A program made the position numbers and the translations under genes. Below are positions 25,608 through 34,541 of a stretch of 64,000 nt of DNA, one piece after another; within the stretch, counting starts at the first letter, position 1; each line of letters begins with the position of its first letter. Source of the stretch: SZAS-7 sp964514655 (GTDB lineage: Bacteria > Chlamydiota > Chlamydiia > Chlamydiales > FEN-1388). The DNA lies in assembly GCA_964514655.1 (NCBI GenBank), contig CAZEQY010000002.1:62001-126000 (forward strand), in the 5' to 3' direction. Below the pieces are notes generated by a model. The model was not told where the DNA came from. It searched no databases and saw nothing but the letters and a program-made list of their open reading frames with translations.

Positions 25608-25712
25608 GGTGATACGATAGCAAGCCACTTGATTAGTACTCAAGCTCTTTTCTGTTGTTCGAATTAACACAATATGCCTATAATTATTTTCTTTACGGAA
25701 GGGGAGTCATAT

Positions 25713-28241
25713 ATGCTAGTAGACGATATCCATGCCAATAAAGTTACCTTTCCAGACGCGCAAGACAAGCAAGAAGTCTACGCCGAGACCATTGCACACA
25801 CTGTACGAAAGCTGAGTGAATACCCACTATCTTGGATCAAAACTTTTAATGATGCCATACAAAACCAAGTGGGCTACGAGCGCCTCTCGACAGGAAAACG
25901 CCTTGAGCGCAAGCTCGCCACTCGCTATTACTTATGGACGTGTGATCACCCAAAGTGGGAGCTCTGTGTACGAGTCCTCACTCTTGGGATAAGCATACTT
26001 GTAGCTCGACGTGGCAAAGAGATTTATGACAGCATGCGTCCGATAATATCAGTTGCTAAGTCGATCAACACTCTACAAACTGCAATCTATCGACGAGAAG
26101 AGAGGATGCGCACTCTCACTTCTAAGATACAACAAGGCGTGCAGTATGATGACCAGAGGCCTGAGCGCTGGGCTCATCTACTCGAAGAGCATATGTGGAA
26201 CGACAAATCCCAATACAGCTACTTTTATACATCGCTAAAGGGCGGCCTATCGTATGGTAAAAATACTAGACATAATAACCCTGAACTCTACCAAACCGAA
26301 GCGCGGTTCAAGGCCTTAAGACAAGTATATGAACTACTAGAATGTAGCAATTGGCAAGATGAAATTCAGGCCGATAAACTCGTCTATGAGCAAAATGCCA
26401 ATTGGGCAAGTCACAAGCCCGAAGAGCAAATGAAGCTTCTAGAACGCATGACAAATGCCCAAATTCGGTTTTGGCCGCTTATACAGGAACGGGCTAGAGG
26501 GTATATCCATGCTCTTTCTTGGGATGTATTTTCAAAACTTAATCAACACGCAAGACAAGCTGCCGTAAATCAGACACTCTTCATAATAGATCAGATAGGT
26601 TTTCAAGAACTTCGACAATCAATGGCAAGTTTGCAAGAACACGTCAGATCCAAAATGCTAAAAAACTGCTCATGGCAACAAGATGAAGCCAATTTCTTAC
26701 GCGAGATCTGTCACGACCTCTATCTAGAAAATGAATACCTGCTAGCCCAAAGCACATATACAATCGAAAAAACGTGGGATCAAACGAGTCCTGTAGCGCG
26801 TATAGAAAACACTAAAGCAATAGCACAAGATGCAAAACACTACGAAAAAGAGCTTGAAGCAAGAAGACAAAAGGTCTTTTCCCTTGCAAAAACTATTGAT
26901 TCTCAGCCTTTTGAAATGTGGGAATATGTTGTAGGCATGCTAGAGGCCTTGCAGCCTGTCTATGAACAGGGCTGTATGGTAGCGTACCGACGCATCAAAG
27001 AGCAGCTACTTAGGACTATGCAAGACAAAAAGGTCCGAGAAGACGAAGAACAAATACAAGACTGTCTGAAAAAGGCAGCATTACTAAAAATCAATCAACG
27101 CATTGTCAACGAGATACAGCTTGCTCAAGATCAAACTGTTTGGGGCTCAGTCATTGCCCTTACCAAGGTTCTTTGGACAGGTAAAAGCTGCGAAACAAGG
27201 CTTGTAGAGACATTAGAAGGCAGTTTATTAGATGAGCGTACAGCACTACGTAAGGGCGGAGAGGCAACAGAAATTGCAAGGCTACCCCAAGAAGAAGATT
27301 TTGCAAAGCTTACACTTACAGATGCACACTACAAAGTAGAACCTCCGTCAGTACCTGCCTTTAATGGCAAGTGCAATATTAAAGAGCTCCTTACTTTTGT
27401 CAAAGAGGCAGACTCTAGAAAGCTTATCCCTGCTCAGCTTCCTGAAATACTTACTAACGGCACAACGAAGTATCATACAAAAGCTAACGTTATCGATGCC
27501 CTTAGCAAAATGCTCGATATTGCCATTAATGCAAAGCCTGCAAACAAAAGGCTTACTGCCGTACATCACATTCTTAAGCACTATACAACACAAGTGGCCA
27601 AAAGGCTAAAAGAAGCTCAGACTAAAGAAGTAAGCAATGAAATCTACAAGGAGATTGTAGAGCTTGTCTTACTTGGCATGGGCTTTGCCTACTTTAACTG
27701 CGAAGACAGAAAGTATAATGCTGCCATGATTATCTTTAACGAAAAGGTGTCACAACTTGGTGTAGAAGATGCCTCCATATCGCAACAGGTCCTTATGTGG
27801 GCTGCAAAAAAACGAAGCGAGCTACTTATGCAGGTACTTCAGGAGATGATAGCAAATAGTCACTACTACTGGGGACAAGGTATTGATGTTGCCTCTACAG
27901 TAGGCTACTGGCGCCATCAGGTAAAAGGCGACCTTGGTCTTGGCGATGTGCCAGAATCTGCGTACTACATGCCTGGGGGGTTAGATAGGAGTTCTATTAT
28001 AAAGCGCTTTAAGCAAGCCTATACCGCTGAGTGGGTTTTAGAACAAGCATGGAACGAATTTGCCAATAAAGAAGGCATTAATGCATTGAAATTTCCTGCC
28101 ATGGACGAACTCTTTACATCGCGTATCAGCAATTATGATGAGATAAAGTACAACCTACTTGACGAAGAGACATATAAGCCACTGCCTGCCTGCATGGTGC
28201 TCTTTTTGCAAGAAGTAGGGTTATTTAACCCTATTGTGTAG
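25713..28241 (+). CDS. Large hypothetical protein, helical
   Basis: 842 residues, not recognised. A short hydrophobic stretch at about 92-104 (LCVRVLTLGISILVA) is the only membrane-like segment. The rest is charged and helical with coiled-coil-like parts (about 380-420 and 430-480). The C-terminal 200 residues contain NSHYYWGQGIDVAS and PESAYYMPGG, which loosely parallel the AHCGARYMGD / YLTGG blocks of the 619-residue protein at 4728-6587. AAGGGGAG precedes the ATG at 25713 by 6 bases, so the 13 residues in frame upstream are dismissed. Its last 21 bp overlap the convergent rhomboid-like gene. Likely lineage-specific. Confidence 0.75.
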   Translation: MLVDDIHANKVTFPDAQDKQEVYAETIAHTVRKLSEYPLSWIKTFNDAIQNQVGYERLSTGKRLERKLATRYYLWTCDHPKWELCVRVLTLGISILVARRGKEIYDSMRPIISVAKSINTLQTAIYRREERMRTLTSKIQQGVQYDDQRPERWAHLLEEHMWNDKSQYSYFYTSLKGGLSYGKNTRHNNPELYQTEARFKALRQVYELLECSNWQDEIQADKLVYEQNANWASHKPEEQMKLLERMTNAQIRFWPLIQERARGYIHALSWDVFSKLNQHARQAAVNQTLFIIDQIGFQELRQSMASLQEHVRSKMLKNCSWQQDEANFLREICHDLYLENEYLLAQSTYTIEKTWDQTSPVARIENTKAIAQDAKHYEKELEARRQKVFSLAKTIDSQPFEMWEYVVGMLEALQPVYEQGCMVAYRRIKEQLLRTMQDKKVREDEEQIQDCLKKAALLKINQRIVNEIQLAQDQTVWGSVIALTKVLWTGKSCETRLVETLEGSLLDERTALRKGGEATEIARLPQEEDFAKLTLTDAHYKVEPPSVPAFNGKCNIKELLTFVKEADSRKLIPAQLPEILTNGTTKYHTKANVIDALSKMLDIAINAKPANKRLTAVHHILKHYTTQVAKRLKEAQTKEVSNEIYKEIVELVLLGMGFAYFNCEDRKYNAAMIIFNEKVSQLGVEDASISQQVLMWAAKKRSELLMQVLQEMIANSHYYWGQGIDVASTVGYWRHQVKGDLGLGDVPESAYYMPGGLDRSSIIKRFKQAYTAEWVLEQAWNEFANKEGINALKFPAMDELFTSRISNYDEIKYNLLDEETYKPLPACMVLFLQEVGLFNPIV
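28215..28232. terminator. Small inverted repeat at the convergent 3' ends
   Basis: TAGGGTTA - TT - TAACCCTA spans the overlapping stop regions of the 842-residue gene and the rhomboid-like gene. There is no U-tract, so terminator function is doubtful. Confidence 0.25.
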
Positions 28242-29099
28242 CTTCCTTTTGAAAGAAATCCACTTGAGGCGACAGCGTGCATACAAACTTAGGGATGATT
28301 CGCCCTCTTTAGAAATTTTATCAAGGGTAGCATCGACAAAGGCATTTTCGTTAGCCTTTTGTTTTTCATTAAACTTTCGTACAGGACCTACTATATACCA
28401 CTGCCAAAAGCGGCTAAAGCCTGTCTTAAATCTATTGAGCAGGCGATCTAGTCCTGTCATCCAGTCAAAAGGACTACGTAAGCCAAGTGCAATAAGGCCC
28501 CAAAAGTAGCTAAATATAAAGGCTACAAAATAGGCCGTAAAGGCAACAATATCCTGCTGCACTAGGTTAGAAAAGAGCGTGCCAAGTAGAGCGACAACAA
28601 GCACCCACTTTGCTTTTAGTGGCAGCACAAAAAAGAGCAGTATTTCTTGGTATGGGTCAATCATTGCCCAAAGGGTTGTGATGGCAAGGATCATAGGCAT
28701 AAGCTCTGATGTCACATACATAAGCTGAAACTCACGCATGACAGAAAGTGCGGCAAGACCACTCAATATCCCGCTGGCAAAATAACAAAAAAGAAATTTA
28801 GTTTTACCAATACGTTCCAATACGATAGAGCCAAAAAGCCAAAAAACCAGCATTAAAAAGGCAAAATCGAGCAAAAACCCAAAAGAAAAGCCCGCCGCCG
28901 GCAAGATAAAAAGCGAAGTTATAGGCTGCCAAAAAAAGAAATGGGCATAAAAATTTGGATTAAGTGCCAAAATATGCGTAAGGCCAAGCCACGGATCAAG
29001 CGCCACAGCCCCAAGGGTCACCACGGTAGTGATAAGCAATAGACGTCTAATAAGCTCGGGCGTATAGGCCCGTTGAAACTGCCAGGGTGGAATATTCAT
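28221..29099 (-). CDS. Rhomboid-fold integral membrane protein, probably without protease activity
   Basis: 292 residues, about six transmembrane helices. The layout after the N terminus (amphipathic start, WQPITSLFILPAAG loop, FWLFGSIVLERIGKTKFL, then FASGILSGLA) follows rhomboid/derlin-like proteins. The expected Gly-x-Ser-Gly catalytic motif before helix 4 is replaced by SELMPMILAI, and no catalytic His is obvious, so it may be a pseudoprotease. The C-terminal cytosolic tail (VDATLDKISKEGESSLS) resembles the DUF6576 tail of rhomboids in other bacteria. A chlamydial homologue near tadA (CT846 in my memory) probably corresponds. It is divergent from rpmE. Confidence 0.72.
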   Translation of the reverse strand: MNIPPWQFQRAYTPELIRRLLLITTVVTLGAVALDPWLGLTHILALNPNFYAHFFFWQPITSLFILPAAGFSFGFLLDFAFLMLVFWLFGSIVLERIGKTKFLFCYFASGILSGLAALSVMREFQLMYVTSELMPMILAITTLWAMIDPYQEILLFFVLPLKAKWVLVVALLGTLFSNLVQQDIVAFTAYFVAFIFSYFWGLIALGLRSPFDWMTGLDRLLNRFKTGFSRFWQWYIVGPVRKFNEKQKANENAFVDATLDKISKEGESSLSLYARCRLKWISFKRKLHNRVK

Positions 29100-29193
29100 A
29101 CTACAAATTGGTTCATTTTCCCCCTATTTATACCTTACCCTAAATTTAAATGTCCACACCCACCAAACTTTGTGGTTTTCTGCATTTTTGCCC

Positions 29194-29222
29194 TTGAATT
29201 TTAACGGTAAAACAGGTACTCT
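29194..29222 (+). promoter_or_regulatory. Possible promoter of rpmE-prfA-prmC
   Basis: -35 TTGAAT (29194-29199), 17-base spacer, -10 TACTCT (29217-29222), in the 155-bp gap before rpmE. The -10 is weak. The rest of this gap holds no gene I can see. Confidence 0.35.
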
Positions 29223-29254
29223 TTTGTGCAAAGTTTATAACTGGAAGAGAAAAT

Positions 29255-29578
29255 ATGAAGCAAAATGCCCACCCAAAGTACCAAGAAGTGCTCTTTGTTG
29301 ATTCAGCGACAAACCACAAGTTCGTTTGTGGAACAACAATACAGGCTACTCACGTAGAAACATTCAATGGCAAAGAATACCCAACAGTACACGTGCCAAT
29401 TTCCTCATCATCACACCCATTCTTTGTTGGTGGTAAGGGCATTGTTGACACTGAAGGCCGCGTAGATAAGTTTACAAAGCGCTACCAAGCAGCTCAAGCA
29501 AAGGCTCAAGCTCAGAATCAAGAGCAAAAAGAAAACGAAGCCGACAACAAACCAAAGCGCAAAAAGAAATCTGCCTAA
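29255..29578 (+). CDS. rpmE: 50S ribosomal protein L31
   Basis: 107 residues. It begins MKQNAHPKYQEVLFVD and contains FVCGTTI, HVPISSSSHPFFVGG and a basic C-terminal tail (KPKRKKKSA), matching long L31 proteins. Only one of the four zinc-binding cysteines of classical L31 remains, so it is a zinc-free form like those of Chlamydia. It has a long, charged extension after the conserved part. It is the first gene of rpmE-prfA-prmC, the chlamydial order. Confidence 0.95.
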   Translation: MKQNAHPKYQEVLFVDSATNHKFVCGTTIQATHVETFNGKEYPTVHVPISSSSHPFFVGGKGIVDTEGRVDKFTKRYQAAQAKAQAQNQEQKENEADNKPKRKKKSA

Positions 29579-29588
29579 CAACTTCATG

Positions 29589-29606
29589 GGGGCCAGTTAT
29601 GGCCCC
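29589..29606 (+). promoter_or_regulatory. GC-rich hairpin just before prfA
   Basis: GGGGCCA (29589-29595), loop GTTA, TGGCCCC (29600-29606), ending 8 bases before the prfA ATG. There is no U-tract and no Shine-Dalgarno sequence after it. It may be an rpmE 3' end or a translational control element for prfA. Confidence 0.4.
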
Positions 29607-29614
29607 ACCTATCT

Positions 29615-30673
29615 ATGCATCCAAAACACAGCGAAGCAATAAATCGCCTTAAAGAGCTTGAAGCAGAGCTTAGCCTGCCCGATGCGGCGTCTGATCAAAA
29701 AAAATACCGCGAACGCACGCAAGAATATGCCCGCCTTTCTGAGCTTAAAAGCCTTTTTGAAGCTGTTGTTAACCTCGAAAAGCAGCTTAGAGACAACGAA
29801 GAGCTGTTAAAGGTCGAAAAAGACCCCGAATTTATCGCTATACTTAACGAAGATATCGAATCTGCAACAAAGCAGCTAGAGGCTGCTCGCCACAAGCTGG
29901 AACTTTCATTATTTCCTCCAAGCCCCTATGACAGCTGCAACACCATCATCGAACTTCGCGCAGGCGCAGGCGGCGATGAAGCTGCACTTTTTGTAGGTGA
30001 CTGTGTGCGCATGTACGAGATGTATGCAAACAAAATGGGCTGGAAGGTAGAGCGCCTTTCTGCAACAGAATCTGATCTTGGCGGCTTTAAGGACTATGTA
30101 GCGGTATTTTCCGGACCTAACGTCTTTCGCTATTTGCAGTATGAAGGTGGCACACACCGCGTTCAGCGCGTGCCGGAAACTGAAGCGCAAGGTAGAGTAC
30201 ACACCTCCACAATAACCTGTGCAGCGTTAGTTGAGCCAGAAGAAGATGAGTCTATCGAAATTAACGAGCAAGACCTACGTATCGACACAACGCGAGCATC
30301 AGGCGCCGGCGGCCAGCACGTTAACAAAACAGATAGTGCCGTCCGCATCACCCACATGCCTTCCGGCATAGTGGTATTTTGCCAAGAAGAGCGCAGCCAG
30401 CATAAAAACCGCGATAAAGCTATGCGCGTCTTACGTGCCAAACTTGCCGAAGAAGATATAAGAAAGAAAAAGCAGGCAATAGATGCAACGCGGCTTTCTC
30501 AAGTGGGAACAGGAGATCGCTCCGAGAAAATTAGGACCTATAACTTTCCACAAAACCGCCTTACAGATCACCGCATCGAGCTCACTAAATACAACCTCGA
30601 CCAAATAATGAACGGCGACCTTCAGGACATCTCTGAAGCACTAATTACCTACTACCAAAAAGCTGAAGGATGA
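29615..30673 (+). CDS. prfA: Peptide chain release factor 1
   Basis: Reads UAA/UAG in the ribosomal A site and triggers peptide release. 352 residues. The GGQ loop is present (SGAGGQHVNKTDSAVR), preceded by the RF1 codon-recognition region (QRVPETEAQGRVHTS, tripeptide PET where many RF1s have PAT/PVT; PxT fits RF1 rather than RF2's SPF). ELRAGAGGDEAALFVGD is the domain 2 signature. It is followed by prmC with a 4-bp overlap; PrmC methylates this GGQ glutamine. No Shine-Dalgarno sequence, with a hairpin directly upstream. Confidence 0.97.
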   Translation: MHPKHSEAINRLKELEAELSLPDAASDQKKYRERTQEYARLSELKSLFEAVVNLEKQLRDNEELLKVEKDPEFIAILNEDIESATKQLEAARHKLELSLFPPSPYDSCNTIIELRAGAGGDEAALFVGDCVRMYEMYANKMGWKVERLSATESDLGGFKDYVAVFSGPNVFRYLQYEGGTHRVQRVPETEAQGRVHTSTITCAALVEPEEDESIEINEQDLRIDTTRASGAGGQHVNKTDSAVRITHMPSGIVVFCQEERSQHKNRDKAMRVLRAKLAEEDIRKKKQAIDATRLSQVGTGDRSEKIRTYNFPQNRLTDHRIELTKYNLDQIMNGDLQDISEALITYYQKAEG

Positions 30674-31500
30674 AGTCCTTAGGCGAAATCATCAAACTTT
30701 CGTGCGACTATATCCGCACAAAAAACTCGATCCACACAAGGCGCGAAGTAGAAGAACTTATTGCCTTTACACTTAACAAAAAGCGACTTGATCTCTACCT
30801 CAATTTTGATAAGCCCCTTACTGAAGATGAACTTGCCCGCATCAGAAAAAACCTCACGCGCCTTGCTTCAAACGAACCCCTACAATACATCGAGGGCAAT
30901 GTAGACTTTTATGGCTGCACTATACATGTAGATAAACGCGTTCTTATCCCTCGTCCTGAGACAGAATACCTGGTAGACCTCATCGTACAAACTCTAAAAG
31001 GCCAAAATCTTACAGGAAAGACTCTTTGGGACATCTGTACTGGCTCTGGCTGTATTGGTATAGCCCTTAAAAAGGCCCTGCCGGACCTCACGGTAGTACT
31101 TTCTGACATATCATCTGACGCTCTAAGCGTCGCTAAACGAAACGCTGAAGTAAATGACGTTTCAGTGACACTCGTACAAGGCGATCTACTTGCCCCATTT
31201 GCCGGCCAAAAAGCTGACTTTATCGTCTCAAACCCACCATACATAGCAGAAGGGGAGTATAGCACACTTGACCCACACGTCAAAAACTATGAACCCAAAA
31301 ACGCCCTTGTGTCAGGCCCAAATGGCCTTGAATGCTATAGGCGTCTTTTCAAAGACCTCCAAGCCCACCTAACCCCCGGTGCAAAATGCTGGTTCGAAAT
31401 CGGCAACACCCAAGGCGAAATGCTCCTCAACGAATACCCCGGGGCAACCCTCCTCAAAGACCTCAACCAAAACGACCGCTTTATTCACTGTAGTAACTGA
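30670..31500 (+). CDS. prmC: Release factor glutamine methyltransferase
   Basis: Methylates the GGQ glutamine of RF1/RF2 using S-adenosylmethionine. 276 residues. N-terminal helical domain ending near LQYIEGNVDFYG, then VLIPRPETEYLVD, a Rossmann SAM motif (LWDICTGSGCIGIALKK) and the catalytic NPPY motif (VSNPPYIAEGE). Starts by an ATGA overlap with prfA, its substrate's gene. In Chlamydia the next gene is ffh; here about 7.7 kb of other genes are inserted. Confidence 0.96.
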   Translation: MKSLGEIIKLSCDYIRTKNSIHTRREVEELIAFTLNKKRLDLYLNFDKPLTEDELARIRKNLTRLASNEPLQYIEGNVDFYGCTIHVDKRVLIPRPETEYLVDLIVQTLKGQNLTGKTLWDICTGSGCIGIALKKALPDLTVVLSDISSDALSVAKRNAEVNDVSVTLVQGDLLAPFAGQKADFIVSNPPYIAEGEYSTLDPHVKNYEPKNALVSGPNGLECYRRLFKDLQAHLTPGAKCWFEIGNTQGEMLLNEYPGATLLKDLNQNDRFIHCSN

Positions 31501-31902
31501 CTAAGAAAATTTGCCCATTAGAGCGTCAAGAAGTGCTTGCTTTTCTTTGGGGGGATAGGGCGTGCGTGTAGGATGATCCCAGGCGGTTTTTGGCCAGGCT
31601 GGGTCATCTATAAACCTTGCTATTACGTGAATATGTAATTGGGGAACTTTGTTGCCAATTGCGGCTACATTTATATGTGCAGGGCAAAAGTGCTCTTGCA
31701 GTACTGTTTGAGCAAGGTGCAGTTCTTTCATTAGCTGCTGCTGGTCTTCAGCGCTTAAGTCCATCATCTTTTTTACGCCTGCTCTTTGTGGCACTACGAT
31801 AAGCCAAGGAAAGTGCACTTCATCTTGAAGTAGCACTAAAGAAAGGGGCAGCTTTGTAACAATAGCCTTATTTGCCAAATTCTCGTGCAGCTGAAAGTCC
31901 AT
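31501..31902 (-). CDS. HIT-domain protein
   Basis: 133 residues of the histidine-triad superfamily of nucleotide hydrolases/transferases. The triad reads PQLHIHVIARF, where the first position is Gln, as is common in a bacterial HIT subgroup that also ends in DPAWP-x-x-W, seen here. VPQRAGVKKMMDL is the typical upstream strand. The start at 31902 has GAGGT a few bases upstream; the frame continues to 31935 but lacks this. Stops immediately beside the prmC stop (convergent) and overlaps the hydrolase gene upstream by 35 bp on the same strand. Substrate unknown. Confidence 0.88.
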   Translation of the reverse strand: MDFQLHENLANKAIVTKLPLSLVLLQDEVHFPWLIVVPQRAGVKKMMDLSAEDQQQLMKELHLAQTVLQEHFCPAHINVAAIGNKVPQLHIHVIARFIDDPAWPKTAWDHPTRTPYPPKEKQALLDALMGKFS

Positions 31903-33286
31903 TATTACCTCGGGTAAACTGTATAGGCTTTGCATCGCGAAAGCCTTCGAATGCTATCGCAACGCCAGATTCAGTAAAGATAATATCAATATAGGGATAT
32001 ATTCCATAGACAAGAAGTTGAGGTACATAGCCGACAAACAAAGAGCCGCCTTTTGGAGTTAAGGTAATATTAATATTGTTAAAACTACATACGGGATGTC
32101 CCTCTTGCAGCGACACCTTGCATAGTCCATAAACTGGATTGCGATATTCACCTATAAGGTCCGAAAAAGCAAGTGTCTCTTGAGATACTTCTTGAGCTAT
32201 TTTAAGTGCTTCTTTTGCCTGAGTATACTCTTGCAAAAATGGCTCTTTCCAGTCTAAGCTCGAGGCGTTTAGCAGTCTGTCAAATATAGTGTTTCGTATG
32301 GCTTTTATTGCATGCATGCCACTTGTACTTGAGTTTGTAAGGATAACTAAAGCTGCATTTTGCTTAGGAAGCAAGGCAACTTCCGAGCAAAATCCTGCCA
32401 CCCATCCTCCATGACGTACAAGGGGCTCTCGGCGATATTCTCCAACAAGCCAGCCAAGACCACTACCATGAAGCGCTTCTTCATGTATGGATATACCCGG
32501 TAGCGGCATGTGGATGGATTGCATTTCTGAAAGGACGCTCTTGCTAAAGTGGCTACTTGAAAGCTGATTTTGTGCCCACTTGAGCATATCTGTAAGAGTA
32601 GCATTTATCCCGCCAGCCGCTTTTATGCATGACAAATCTTGAAACTCAAGCTCTTGGATGGTGCCACCTATTTCTGCATAGGGCATAGAGTAGTCATCAT
32701 CATTTTGATCACTTGCCATATTCAATGGGTCAAAAATGGTCATTTTAATGGCATCTTCCCACGAAGTACCAACCACTTTTTCCACAACAATGCCAGCAAC
32801 AGCGTACAGCAAATTATTATAAAGAAATTGTGTACGAAAAGGCACTTGTGGCTCTAACTGTGAAAGAGCATTCACAAGATTTTCTTTATGAAGGATATTT
32901 AGTATCCAAAGCGCATCATGACGGCCAATTCCAGTTCTGTGAGCAAGAAGGTCTTTTATTGTGATGCGTGTATCATAGAGATGAAGTTCGGGAATGTACA
33001 TACTAATCGGATCATCAAGGCTTATTTTGCCCTCATCTGCAAGCTTTGTAAGTAATAGTGCCGTAAAAGCCTTTGTACATGATGCAATAGGGAACTGTGT
33101 GTTCTCAGTAACAGGTAATTCATGTTCCACATCACGCAGGCCATACCCGCGCATCATCACAACCTTATCATCGACAATAAGACCAACTGCAGCACCTGGC
33201 ACCTGAAAATCATGCAAAATATCTTCGATAGCATCAGCATGCAGTATACTACAAGCACATGCTATAACTAATAAAAACCATTTCAT
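31868..33286 (-). CDS. Exported serine hydrolase, class C beta-lactamase/PBP-like
   Basis: 472 residues. A Sec-type signal peptide (MKWFLLVIACACSILHADA) precedes a beta-lactamase/transpeptidase-like fold: SCTK (Ser69-Lys72, the S-x-x-K pair), YNN as the Y-x-N motif near 150, and HGG (RHGGWVAGF) near 295. A separate C-terminal beta-rich domain begins near 380 (FSDLIGEYRNPVYG), like the lipocalin-type tail of many such hydrolases. It could be a peptidase, esterase or D-Ala carboxypeptidase; true beta-lactamase activity is not implied. It acts in the periplasm or outside. Confidence 0.88.
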   Translation of the reverse strand: MKWFLLVIACACSILHADAIEDILHDFQVPGAAVGLIVDDKVVMMRGYGLRDVEHELPVTENTQFPIASCTKAFTALLLTKLADEGKISLDDPISMYIPELHLYDTRITIKDLLAHRTGIGRHDALWILNILHKENLVNALSQLEPQVPFRTQFLYNNLLYAVAGIVVEKVVGTSWEDAIKMTIFDPLNMASDQNDDDYSMPYAEIGGTIQELEFQDLSCIKAAGGINATLTDMLKWAQNQLSSSHFSKSVLSEMQSIHMPLPGISIHEEALHGSGLGWLVGEYRREPLVRHGGWVAGFCSEVALLPKQNAALVILTNSSTSGMHAIKAIRNTIFDRLLNASSLDWKEPFLQEYTQAKEALKIAQEVSQETLAFSDLIGEYRNPVYGLCKVSLQEGHPVCSFNNINITLTPKGGSLFVGYVPQLLVYGIYPYIDIIFTESGVAIAFEGFRDAKPIQFTRGNNGLSAAREFGK

Positions 33287-33385
33287 AATAAAAAATTTTA
33301 GCTATTTCACTGAACTAAGTCAAGAGCCTTTTACAAAAAAGCGGTACTTTCGTTATCTTTAACGCTTACTTTAGGAGGAACTCGG

Positions 33386-33646
33386 ATGGTAGCACCTTAT
33401 TCAAGTGATGGAATACATGGCAACTTATCAACTGTTGGCTGCAGCTTAGTGTCATATAGAGGCACCCGCATTTCGTACATAGGTTTTGATAAAGTAGAAT
33501 ATCATCCCGATGGAAGAATCAAAAGCGTGGGCGGCAAAGAAGCTGTCTACAATCTAAATGGTGAAATTGTACGCATCGGCTCTGACTCTGTAACCTACAA
33601 AAATGGTCGCATCGCATCAATCGGCTACAAAGAGGTTTCATATTAA
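33386..33646 (+). CDS. Small beta-repeat protein
   Basis: 86 residues. After about 25 residues it consists of four imperfect 14-16-residue repeats of the form G-R-I-x-x-I-G-x-x-x-V-x-Y (e.g. RISYIGFDKVEY, GRIKSVGGKEAVYN, GEIVRIGSDSVTYK, GRIASIGYKEVSY), suggesting a small beta-solenoid or beta-sheet. AGGAGG lies about 8 bases before the ATG, a strong site, so the gene is probably well translated. The next gene starts inside its last 44 bp. No family recognised beyond similarity in pattern to repeated-strand proteins of unknown function. Confidence 0.7.
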   Translation: MVAPYSSDGIHGNLSTVGCSLVSYRGTRISYIGFDKVEYHPDGRIKSVGGKEAVYNLNGEIVRIGSDSVTYKNGRIASIGYKEVSY

Positions 33647-34496
33647 CAACATCTATCAAAATAACTGGGTTACTGTTCGAGTACCGGAAATTCCTTTAGC
33701 GCCAGGCGCTTTAGAGATCGTTACAACTGATGATTCAGATAAGACTTTTTCTAGTATATACAAAGTCTATCAGCAGCTCAGAACCTACTGGACATCTAAT
33801 AACTTAGCCTACGGGTGTTTGTATATTGAAAGGCGAGATAGCACTCAAGGTACAGTAACACGGCAGATTGTTCCCTATACCCATGGGGGAGTGCGAAGCC
33901 TCGTACGCAAGGCACAAGTTACCTGGAACCTGATGTGCCCACGCTTTAGCTGGACTGACCGTAGAATACTTGGAGATCAAAAGGCATTGGAGCAAGTACT
34001 TGCACAAAAGCCCGAAGCCGCTAATGCTACAGAACAGCCGCAGGCTAGAGATCCTTTTTGCAATACCGCCCGCATTCAGGCCCAAGAAATCCAAGCAGGG
34101 ACTGACGTTCGTATGCTCTATAACTTTAAGCCGCTTTCAGCCCATGACCTTCTTATCACCACAAAAGCCCATATGCAGTTCTTTGATAAGAAAAGCTTTG
34201 TAGAAGCCATGCGGATGGGCCTTGCTGCGCATGAGCAGTATAAAAAGCATGCTACCCCCATTATGTATCTTCATATGGCTGATCATCCCTATGCAGGGCA
34301 GACAGTGCCTCATGCACATATGCACGCCTCTTTTGCGCAAAATGTGCGAGAAGAAGTATTTGGAATTGCCAAAGTCATTAGAAAAATCTTTATAGACTCA
34401 TGGCTAGATCTATTGCCAATATCACCATTTAAACTAAGTGATAGGCAACTTGTTGCAAAAATTGCACAAGAAAAGGCTCTCTTAGGTATAAATTAA
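33603..34496 (+). CDS. HIT-like protein with HAHMH triad
   Basis: About 297 residues. The C-terminal part holds a full histidine triad in the usual context, GQTVPHAHMHASF (about 241-253), preceded by DLLITTKAHMQFFD, which resembles the strand before the HIT active site. The N-terminal half (residues 1-150) is not recognised. It is therefore a divergent HIT-superfamily hydrolase/transferase. The start overlaps the 86-residue gene by 44 bp without a Shine-Dalgarno sequence, implying coupled translation. Second HIT-fold protein in this 3-kb stretch. Substrate unknown. Confidence 0.7.
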   Translation: MVASHQSATKRFHINNIYQNNWVTVRVPEIPLAPGALEIVTTDDSDKTFSSIYKVYQQLRTYWTSNNLAYGCLYIERRDSTQGTVTRQIVPYTHGGVRSLVRKAQVTWNLMCPRFSWTDRRILGDQKALEQVLAQKPEAANATEQPQARDPFCNTARIQAQEIQAGTDVRMLYNFKPLSAHDLLITTKAHMQFFDKKSFVEAMRMGLAAHEQYKKHATPIMYLHMADHPYAGQTVPHAHMHASFAQNVREEVFGIAKVIRKIFIDSWLDLLPISPFKLSDRQLVAKIAQEKALLGIN

Positions 34497-34541
34497 ATTG
34501 TTGGTAATATATAATTATGCCAAATATAATTTGGGATAATT

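Noticed and set aside
29100..29254. Possible tRNA or small RNA in the 155-bp gap before rpmE
   Set aside because: A short CCACNNNCACCAAACTTTGTGG-like fold is present but no T-loop, anticodon arm or acceptor stem could be built.
29615..30673. Unusual codon-recognition tripeptide PET in RF1
   Set aside because: PxT variants occur in many RF1 proteins, so it is not evidence of altered stop-codon use.
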